From CAYOLL01 sp964404765 [NCBI: uncultured Gemmatimonadota bacterium] (GTDB taxonomy: Bacteria > 4572-55): a stretch of DNA of 8,138 bases. Within the stretch, counting starts at the first letter, position 1; every line of letters starts with the position of its first letter. Of the stretch, positions 1 to 5,573 are shown piece after piece. The notes beneath the pieces were generated by a model that was not told where the DNA came from, made no database searches, and worked only from the letters and a program-made list of their open reading frames with translations. A program made the translations under genes and the position numbers. The DNA is taken from NCBI GenBank assembly GCA_964404765.1, contig CAYOLL010000043.1, forward strand, positions 1-8,138, given 5' to 3'.

Positions 1-45
1 AAGCGGTTGCGTCGTTTGCGCCGTTTGCGTCTCTTGCGTTTATGA
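1..45 (+). CDS. 3' end of a possible reading frame with an Arg/Leu repeat tail (partial)
   Basis: The frame open from base 1 ends at TGA (43-45) and reads KRLRRLRRLRLLRL. Only 14 codons are visible, so no function can be given. The tail is strongly basic and comes from a 9-base tandem repeat, so each unit adds three residues (Arg-Leu-Arg type). The frame runs toward the antitoxin gene on the same strand, 185 bases upstream of it. It may be the C-terminus of a gene starting before the window, or a chance frame through a simple repeat. The window does not decide between these. Confidence 0.3.
   Translation, partial: KRLRRLRRLRLLRL
4..39. repeat. 9-base tandem repeat, four units
   Basis: Four consecutive 9-base units are seen: cggttgcgt, cgtttgcgc, cgtttgcgt and ctcttgcgt. 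The middle two differ at one base and the outer two at one to three bases. The period is a multiple of three, so copy-number change would keep a reading frame intact. The array may continue to the left of the window. Confidence 0.7.
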
Positions 46-137
46 ATTATTCAGGCTTTAAAGTTACCAATTAACAATGCCTCAATTTCGATTTGGCGCG
101 CACACCATTTGATCAACTATTGTTCTATAAAATCGCC

Positions 138-166
138 TTGACTCATAATCCTTAATAGGCTATCTT
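138..166 (+). promoter_or_regulatory. candidate sigma70 promoter for the antitoxin gene
   Basis: TTGACT at 138-143 matches the -35 consensus at five of six bases. After an exact 17-base spacer, TATCTT at 161-166 matches the -10 box at four of six. Transcription would start near 173 and leave a leader of about 58 bases before the ATG at 231. No other convincing promoter was seen in 46-230. There is no obvious repressor palindrome next to it, although such antitoxins are often autoregulatory. Confidence 0.45.
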
Positions 167-230
167 CAATGCCGATGTGTACCAAGGTTTATGTTGAATA
201 ACCCCGTCAAAAAATCGGATTAAAAACACA

Positions 231-518
231 ATGCATACGATCACCGCTATCTACGAAAACGGCCTGTTGAGACCGTTAAAGCCGCTAAAGCTAACCGAGC
301 GCGAAACGGTCGAACTCCAAATCGTTCCTTCAGCGTCAAAAAAACGCAATCGCACGACATTGCATAAAGCATTGGCAAAGATCAAATGGATTTCTGCCCC
401 CGTAAACGATTTGACGCTCGTTTCCGAGGCCGCATTGTTGACGTTGGCGGATCGCATCGGCCAAAGCCTTAACAAGCCGCTTTCACAGACGATTATTGAG
501 GAGCGGGGCGAATGGTAG
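231..518 (+). CDS. DUF104/AF2212-like antitoxin (VapB-type)
   Basis: This 95-residue protein opens with the DUF104 (PF01954, AF2212-like antitoxin) signature: a short beta-strand region with 'AIYENGLLRPLKPLKL' at residues 6-21, then a segment rich in Glu and Val ('ERETVELQIVP'). Family members are small antitoxins encoded just upstream of PIN-domain ribonuclease toxins, and they neutralise the toxin by binding it. The C-terminal half (about 35-95) is the likely toxin-binding region and is not otherwise recognisable. The 3' end overlaps the start of a PIN gene by 7 bases (512-518), the normal translational coupling of such pairs. That PIN gene is broken, so this is probably an orphan antitoxin. 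The Shine-Dalgarno is weak (cgga at 216-219). The assignment rests on motif similarity and on the partner. Confidence 0.8.
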   Translation: MHTITAIYENGLLRPLKPLKLTERETVELQIVPSASKKRNRTTLHKALAKIKWISAPVNDLTLVSEAALLTLADRIGQSLNKPLSQTIIEERGEW

Positions 519-656
519 CCGCGTATTTCTTGGATACCAGTGCTTTGGTCAAACGCTACGTTACCGAAATCGGCTCTTCTTTCCGCCGATGATCGTTTAT
601 TGCAAGCGGCCCGTATAGAAGGCATCTCTGCCGACAATCCTAATCAACATGCTTAA
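512..656 (+). pseudogene. PIN-domain (VapC-like) toxin, internally deleted and frameshifted
   Basis: The start ATG (512) overlaps the antitoxin stop. The frame reads MVAAYFLDTSALVKRYVTEI, the classic PIN N-terminus with the first metal-binding Asp in 'LDTSALVK', and ends at TGA 590-592 after 26 codons. From about base 579, in another frame, 'LSADDRLLQAARIEGI' followed by 'SADNPNQHA' runs to TAA 654-656. This is the usual PIN C-terminus with its late acidic residues (SADDRLL). About 90 central residues, including the second catalytic acidic residue, are missing, judging from a family length near 135. The lost segment is not a multiple of three, hence the frameshift. PIN toxins are Mg-dependent ribonucleases; this remnant cannot form the four-acid active site. 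I am confident it is a relic of a deletion. Confidence 0.85.
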
Positions 657-709
657 ACTTTGGCTTAGACTTGAAGTTTCTTGTTAGCTTACAATCTGGA
701 ATGTAACTT

Positions 710-1102
710 ATGAACAGCAAACCCTTTGCCAACAAAGCACCCCAAAACCTGGCCGTAGCCGAATGGTGTTTTGAAAACGGTCATTACGACGCTTGCTGCA
801 ACCGGGCATATTACGCAATGTTTCAGGCGGCCTTAGCGGCATTGGCGCAGGATAATATCCATCCGCCGGACGAATTGGTTTCGCATTCCTGGGTGCATGG
901 CAATTTTGCCACGCACTTTTGCAATCGACGGAAGATATTTCCTCGTTTTCGCGAATATCTGCCCAATGCCCAATTTATTCGTAATCGCGCGGATTATCGA
1001 CCGGATTCGGTGACTTATAAACAGGCACAACAGCAGCTTGAAAAGTGCAAAGCTTTTGTCGCAACTCTACTAAAAAGGATAAAAAGCTATGATGACGTTT
1101 AA
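710..1102 (+). CDS. HEPN domain protein (UPF0332/COG1895-like), putative toxin component
   Basis: This 130-residue all-helical protein carries the HEPN hallmark helix 'NRAYYAMFQAALAAL' (residues 31-45). In the second half it has R91-N-R-A-D-Y96, matching the 'R..aDY' form of UPF0332 proteins and the R-x4-6-H/Y ribonuclease motif of HEPN toxins. H59 and H63 sit where relatives have a His-containing loop. HEPN proteins of this size are usually encoded beside a small nucleotidyltransferase-fold antitoxin and act as RNases or adenylation targets. The next gene overlaps by 14 bases, so the two are probably translated together. The start at 710 has a weak Shine-Dalgarno (GGA at 698-700). A -10-like TACAAT lies at 690-695 without a well-placed -35. 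The family call is solid; RNase activity is inferred. Confidence 0.8.
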   Translation: MNSKPFANKAPQNLAVAEWCFENGHYDACCNRAYYAMFQAALAALAQDNIHPPDELVSHSWVHGNFATHFCNRRKIFPRFREYLPNAQFIRNRADYRPDSVTYKQAQQQLEKCKAFVATLLKRIKSYDDV

Positions 1103-1370
1103 ACAAAAAGAGGTTCTGGACAAGATTATGTTGAAAATCCAAAAAAAATTTCCGGAATCACGTATCATCAACATTGCGGAATTAAACGGCAATTCTTTTT
1201 GGATTCAGATTTTAGTTCCGGCTGATGATGATCGTTTTTTGGCATTGGTTAAAGTGTTGGGCAAGCAAGTGCTAAATGCCTTGCTGGACTACGGTTTTGA
1301 TTTCCAATTTGTGCCGGTGACGGCTAAGGATGAGCGGGTTGTCGGGGATGTGGCGTTGGCCGGGGTGTAG
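1089..1370 (+). CDS. small partner of the HEPN protein, function unknown (possible degenerate nucleotidyltransferase-fold antitoxin)
   Basis: This 93-residue protein starts inside the HEPN gene (14-base overlap). A good Shine-Dalgarno, AAGGA at 1075-1079, lies 9 bases upstream of ATG 1089; a second ATG follows at 1092. Visible structure is an N-terminal amphipathic helix (3-21), strands at about 25-32 and 37-44, a helix (about 47-68), and a final strand 'FDFQFVPV'. The strand-helix-strand order resembles the second half of minimal nucleotidyltransferases (MNT), the normal HEPN partners. The GSxxxG and D-x-D catalytic motif is absent: the position expected to read D-x-D appears to read W-I-Q (38-40). 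Position and overlap suggest an antitoxin or accessory subunit. I do not recognise a named family, and the MNT resemblance is inference. A 7-bp inverted repeat (1355-1361/1373-1379) spans the stop codon but lacks a T-tract. Confidence 0.7.
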   Translation: MMTFKQKEVLDKIMLKIQKKFPESRIINIAELNGNSFWIQILVPADDDRFLALVKVLGKQVLNALLDYGFDFQFVPVTAKDERVVGDVALAGV

Positions 1371-1449
1371 CGGGCCAACCTGCCTTAACCGAAGCAATCG
1401 TGTAACAAGGGACGACTTTTCAGTCAAATCTAAACGAAGGCAATCTACC

Positions 1450-4400
1450 ATGATCTGTAACAACTGCAGCGTTGAAATTCCGGACGGACAAAAATACTGC
1501 ACAAGCTGCGGCATCAAGCTGGGCCTGATCGGTATTGAATGTAATAACTGCGAGGCCGTAAACGCGCTGAACAGCAACTTTTGCGGCAATTGTGGCGCCA
1601 TGTTGGGTTCTGTTAAAAAAGCAACCTCATCGACCCCATACCCGGATGATCCGGAACCGATGGAAGACGAGCGCAAACTGGCCAGTATTCTTTTTGCCGA
1701 TGTGCACGGCTTTACGGCCATGAGCGAAAATCTCGATCCGGAAGCGGTTCGTAATCTGATGGATCAGTGCTTTGCCCGTCTGACGGCGATTATCGTGCGC
1801 TATGGCGGCGTGGTGGACAAGTATATGGGCGACAGCGTCATGGCCATTTTTGGCGCGCCTATTTCCCACGAAGACGATGATTTGCGCGCGATCTTGACCG
1901 GCATGGCCCTGCAGGAAGAAATTAAAGTCTTTAGCAAAAGCGTCGAAGACAAGATCAAAAAACCGCTGTCCATGCGCGTTGGAATCAACACCGGATTAGT
2001 GATGGCCGGGCGGGTTGGCGGCGAAAATAACCGGGTCTACACCGTCATGGGCGACGCGGTCAATCTGGCTTCGCGGCTGGAGCAGGCATGCGAAGTGGGC
2101 GGCGTTTTGATTAGCGAATCAACCTATAGCGGCACGGCCAGTCTTGTCAAAACGGAGCTGCCCAAATCCATCAAAGTTAAAGGTAAAAACGAGCCGATCA
2201 CGGTTTATCAGGTCAAAGGCGTAGAGCCCAATTTTCAATTGCGCCTGACTGCAGAACAGTTTGAAACACCGTTTGTGGATCGCGATATCGAGTTAAATCA
2301 ATTAAAAGAGCATTTGCTTGCGATTCGATTCACCCGCCAACCGCAGTTGGTCGCCGTCGTTGGGCCGGCTTTTGTCGGTAAAACCCGGCTGGTGGCCGAG
2401 CTCATCGGCAAGCACCAAGGCGAGTTTGGCGAGGCGGCCTTTTTTTATGGCGCGGCTTTAAACTATCTTAATACCGGCGCTTTTGGCGTAATATCCGACA
2501 TCATTCGTCATCTATTTGACATGCGTGTCGATGATACGCCGGCGAATCAACAATCTCAGCTCTTGTATGGACTGGCCGAATATGTCTGGGCGGCGCATGG
2601 AGTTCCGTTAGAAGCCATTTCATTCCCCACCGCATTGCCGGAATCCCTGCTTATTTTCAACAAGTTATCCGCTCCACAGCAGGAATGTCTTAAAATCGCC
2701 TACCATCTGGGTTCGATGATGGGTTTGCCTTACGCCGGTAATCCCTTTTGTTCTTTAAGCTATCGGGATATTGAGCGCAATGTCGTCGCCAGCCCCGGCA
2801 TTAATCCGGATGAGATCCGGCGCATTCTGCGCGGAGAAATCATGACCCACGTCGAGCAGCTATTTAAACACTTGTGCCGTGCCCGGCCGGTTTATCTGCT
2901 GATTGATAACGCCGATGTTTGCGATGCCGAAACCTTAGAAATCGCCTGCAATTTGACAAAAACTGTCGATCAGATGGCGTTTGGTGTTATTTTATTGTCG
3001 CGAAGAGCCGTTAATTTGCCACAAAACGCATCATGCGCGACAACGGTTTTGCTCTCCCGGTTGCCGGCGACGCAATTTGACGGCTTAATGTCCAATGTTC
3101 TCCACTCGACCGCGGGGATTCCGTTGACCTTGAGCGAGCATCTGTATCAGCGCTGCAGCGGCATCCCGGGCTTGGCCGAGTTATTGGCTAAGCATTACTG
3201 GCAGCAACAAATTCTGGTTTATGACGAGGACAGCGGGAATTGGCGTTTTGCGCACCGGTTGGTGAATACTGTCGGATTGCCGACAAAAATTGTCCAATGG
3301 GTGCAGGCGAATGTCGATAAATTGACACAGCTCGAAAAATTTCTGCTGCAAACAGCCGCCGTAATGGGCCGCACCTTTTGGCAAGGCTTGCTGGAGAATC
3401 TGGGCGAATTTAAAGATATACCCGGAATTTTACCGATTCTGGTTGAAAAAGGTCTGATCGCCCAATCTTCGACGATGGATGTCGAAGATAAGACACAGTA
3501 TTATTTTATTGACGCCTTATGTCAGGAAATTGTCATTGAGACCACGCCAAAGGTGCGCCGGGAAAAGCTGCACGCCAAAATTATCCAATGGCTGATTGGG
3601 CATCAGTTAGACAAAAATCGGGCATTCTTTGAAATAATTGCGCGCCACTATATTCAGGCCGGAAATTTTATAGAGGCGCACGAGTTTTTGCTGCGGGCCG
3701 GTCAGGCTGCTTTGGAAGACGAAAAAATCAAGCAGGCTTTAGATTTTTACGAAGATGCGCTCACGCTGATTATGGATCACGATCCGAACGATCACCCGCG
3801 TTTGGCGTTGATTTACGAGCGTTTGGGCGATATTCACCAGGAAGACGAAGATTATCAGAATGTGACGAAATATTATCGGCTGGCTTTGGAGCACATGATC
3901 GTTATTGAGAGCGTTTCGGAGGATTGGCGCGATCCGCAAACCTACCGCCACGCCAACCTGCAGCTCAAGCTGGCCCATGTCTATCAGATTCGCGGTGACT
4001 TTGCCAAGGCCCAGACCCTGATAGACAATGTGCTCAAAAGTCTGGGCGAAGAAGATGTCAGCAAGCCGCGTGTGTTTGTGTTGCTGCTGCTGTCCAATAT
4101 TTTTCGGGCGCGCGGTCAGTATCAGACGGCCGAGCAATATGCCGTCATGTCGCTTAACTATGCCCATCAACTGAACGATCCGCCCCTGATCTGGCGCTGC
4201 TGCGATGTATTGGGTGATCTCTATCGGGCCAAAGGCGATTTTACCCAGGCGATCAAGCATTTTAATCACGCCTACAAAGGCCGTAAAGAGGCCAATAATA
4301 TGATTGGTTTGGCCAACTCTGTGCGCTATTTGGGCCAAACCACAGTAGATCAGGGTCAGGCAGATAAGGGCATTCCCTATTTAGAAAAATGCGTCGCTTT

Positions 4401-5187
4401 GTTTGAAAATCTGAAATTGCCGCGTGAGCAAAGCCGGGCTTTGAATCTGCTGGGCAAAATTCATCTGGAACACGGCCATTTTCCCCAGGCCGGCGACTGC
4501 TTTGAGCGGGCGTACCAAAACATGCGTGGCACCAGCAACTATGCCTATGAAGCCGCCTATTATTTTTACATGGGCAAAACGCGCTATTGCACCGGTGATT
4601 TGAAAGATTGCTATCAAATGCTGGATGTGGCTATTAAAAAGGCGGAGCGGCTGGAAAATATTATCCTGATCATCAAAACCTACATCGAGATTTGCAAAAT
4701 CTCCACCGCCATGCGCTACAGCGGGCGGGCGCTGAACACGATCGAACTGGCCATTGAAATGTCGCGTCAGGTTGGTCTGGAACCGCTGATGGCGCGGGCA
4801 TTACTACAGCAGGCCGAGTCCCACCTGGTGATGGATTACCGTCAATCGGCGCTCAACTCCTGTCTGAAAGCGCTGGAAATTATCGAGCGGGATAATATCG
4901 TGGATAATTTCAAATATCATGGTCATGCCCTGCGTGTTTTGGGTGATATTTATGTGAAATCCGGGGTCAAAGGCGATGAAACCAAAGCTGGCAATTGCTA
5001 CAAAGAGAGCATCAACATTTTGGGCAAAAAAATATCCCATCCCTACCTATTGGCCAAGAGCTGCGTCAGCTACGGCCTTTTCTTGAAGCAGCACGGCGAG
5101 GAAGCCTCCAGCGATACACTGCTGACTAAAGCGCGGGAATTGTTTACCCAAATGGGCGCAAAGCATGAATTGGCGGCGATGGGTTAA
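1450..5187 (+). CDS. zinc ribbon - class III adenylate/guanylate cyclase - STAND ATPase - TPR protein (soluble adenylyl cyclase-like)
   Basis: The 1245-residue protein starts at ATG 1450, supported by GAAGG at 1436-1440 nine bases upstream; the frame is open to 1330 but overlaps the preceding gene. Domains in order: two zinc ribbons (C3/C6/C17/C20 and C31/C34/C45/C48, each CxxC-x10-CxxC); an acidic linker; a class III cyclase (74-258); a STAND/AAA-type ATPase beginning 'FVDRDIEL' (275-282), with Walker A GPAFVGKT (305-312) and a Walker B-like LLIDNAD (483-489); then about a dozen TPR-like repeats from about 733 to the end. Cyclase residues look complete: metal-binding D84 and D128, purine-contacting K124, transition-state N205 and R209. 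T198 stands where classical adenylyl cyclases have Asp, which marks class IIIb, the group that includes soluble adenylyl cyclase and bicarbonate-responsive bacterial enzymes. No membrane segment is seen, so it is probably cytosolic and makes cAMP from ATP, gated by the ATPase and by TPR-bound ligands (inference). Confidence 0.93.
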   Translation: MICNNCSVEIPDGQKYCTSCGIKLGLIGIECNNCEAVNALNSNFCGNCGAMLGSVKKATSSTPYPDDPEPMEDERKLASILFADVHGFTAMSENLDPEAVRNLMDQCFARLTAIIVRYGGVVDKYMGDSVMAIFGAPISHEDDDLRAILTGMALQEEIKVFSKSVEDKIKKPLSMRVGINTGLVMAGRVGGENNRVYTVMGDAVNLASRLEQACEVGGVLISESTYSGTASLVKTELPKSIKVKGKNEPITVYQVKGVEPNFQLRLTAEQFETPFVDRDIELNQLKEHLLAIRFTRQPQLVAVVGPAFVGKTRLVAELIGKHQGEFGEAAFFYGAALNYLNTGAFGVISDIIRHLFDMRVDDTPANQQSQLLYGLAEYVWAAHGVPLEAISFPTALPESLLIFNKLSAPQQECLKIAYHLGSMMGLPYAGNPFCSLSYRDIERNVVASPGINPDEIRRILRGEIMTHVEQLFKHLCRARPVYLLIDNADVCDAETLEIACNLTKTVDQMAFGVILLSRRAVNLPQNASCATTVLLSRLPATQFDGLMSNVLHSTAGIPLTLSEHLYQRCSGIPGLAELLAKHYWQQQILVYDEDSGNWRFAHRLVNTVGLPTKIVQWVQANVDKLTQLEKFLLQTAAVMGRTFWQGLLENLGEFKDIPGILPILVEKGLIAQSSTMDVEDKTQYYFIDALCQEIVIETTPKVRREKLHAKIIQWLIGHQLDKNRAFFEIIARHYIQAGNFIEAHEFLLRAGQAALEDEKIKQALDFYEDALTLIMDHDPNDHPRLALIYERLGDIHQEDEDYQNVTKYYRLALEHMIVIESVSEDWRDPQTYRHANLQLKLAHVYQIRGDFAKAQTLIDNVLKSLGEEDVSKPRVFVLLLLSNIFRARGQYQTAEQYAVMSLNYAHQLNDPPLIWRCCDVLGDLYRAKGDFTQAIKHFNHAYKGRKEANNMIGLANSVRYLGQTTVDQGQADKGIPYLEKCVALFENLKLPREQSRALNLLGKIHLEHGHFPQAGDCFERAYQNMRGTSNYAYEAAYYFYMGKTRYCTGDLKDCYQMLDVAIKKAERLENIILIIKTYIEICKISTAMRYSGRALNTIELAIEMSRQVGLEPLMARALLQQAESHLVMDYRQSALNSCLKALEIIERDNIVDNFKYHGHALRVLGDIYVKSGVKGDETKAGNCYKESINILGKKISHPYLLAKSCVSYGLFLKQHGEEASSDTLLTKARELFTQMGAKHELAAMG

Positions 5188-5199
5188 GCCGAAAAATCC

Positions 5200-5205
5200 A
5201 TTAGA
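5200..5205 (+). repeat. left flanking direct repeat ATTAGA (putative target-site duplication)
   Basis: ATTAGA directly precedes the GGTA terminus of the palindromic element and is repeated exactly after its TACC terminus (5543-5548). A 6-base match at exactly the positions set independently by the inverted-repeat ends is good evidence for a transposition footprint. Confidence 0.6.
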
Positions 5206-5542
5206 GGTAGCTTCTCAAAAAGTGTTGGCAAATCAAACCTTGCGAAGGCTTCGGAGCACAACTTCATCATATTTGTAGACAGGACTTGGAAGGTTAGTAT
5301 ACAATCCTCGTTCCCAAATTTTATTTGGGAACGTACCTGCAAACGAAGCTCTGTTTCGTATCATGTTAATTTGATTGAAGATAGGCGGAAACAGAGTTTC
5401 CGTGGCAAGTGCGTTCCCAATCAGAGATTGGGAACGAGGTCTGTCGCTCAAATTCAAGTCAGACGGGCATTGCTAAAATAACCTTCCAAGTCCTGTGTAG
5501 AAATGCCTTCGCAAGGTTACCAATGGTTGTTGAGAAATTACC
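5206..5542. mobile_element. MITE-like non-coding element with long imperfect terminal inverted repeats
   Basis: The element fills most of the gap between two convergent genes and encodes no protein. The left arm (5206-5296) and the reverse complement of the right arm (5479-5542) align over most of their length. They share GGTA, TTCTCAA, TTGG, then CCTTGCGAAGGC (left 5238-5249, right 5505-5516), and ACAGGACTTGGAAGGTTA (left 5279-5296, right 5479-5496, 18 of 18). The left arm has about 21 extra bases (about 5250-5270) absent from the right arm. Flanking ATTAGA repeats look like a target-site duplication. With no transposase, it would be moved by an enzyme encoded elsewhere. A separate four-hairpin unit (5306-5439) sits inside and may be a secondary insertion. 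The element starts 18 bases after the cyclase stop codon and ends 31 bases from the permease stop codon, so it probably disrupts no gene and may form the shared 3' end of both transcripts. Confidence 0.75.
5306..5439. repeat. mirror-symmetric four-hairpin palindromic unit (CGTTCCCAA family)
   Basis: The unit begins CCTCGTTCCCA (5306-5316) and ends with its exact reverse complement TGGGAACGAGG (5429-5439). It contains four perfect or near-perfect hairpins, each with a 3-base loop: 5309-5333 (11-bp stem, loop TTT), 5343-5359 (7 bp with one G-T pair, loop TCT), 5386-5402 (7 bp, loop AGA) and 5412-5436 (11 bp, loop AGA). Gaps between hairpins 1-2 and 3-4 are both 9 bases, with a 26-base centre. 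Hairpin 1 mirrors 4 and hairpin 2 mirrors 3. Such repeats are typically multicopy and intergenic. No T-tract follows any stem, so they are not classical terminators, though they could protect or end transcripts. Confidence 0.8.
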
Positions 5543-5548
5543 ATTAGA
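5543..5548 (+). repeat. right flanking direct repeat ATTAGA (putative target-site duplication)
   Basis: This is the exact copy of the hexamer at 5200-5205, directly after the TACC end of the element. The similarity extends loosely outwards (ccattagaggt on the left, ccattagaagt on the right), but the right-hand CC belongs to the inverted repeat. Six bases is therefore the safest duplication length. Confidence 0.6.
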
Positions 5549-5573
5549 AGTCATGTTTTCTTTTCGTCTTTGG

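Noticed and set aside
1355-1379. GTTGGCC/GGCCAAC inverted repeat as a terminator after the HEPN partner gene
   Set aside because: The 7-bp stem has an 11-base loop, contains the stop codon and is not followed by a T-tract, so it is not a convincing intrinsic terminator.
1330-1449. Longer N-terminus for the cyclase protein, starting at 1330
   Set aside because: It would overlap the upstream gene by 41 bases, adds a residue string with no domain character, and lacks the well-placed GAAGG that precedes ATG 1450 and the zinc ribbon starting MICNNC.
5309-5436. CRISPR array or intrinsic terminators formed by the CGTTCCCAA hairpins
   Set aside because: The repeats are inverted rather than regularly spaced direct repeats with unique spacers, and no T-run follows any stem.
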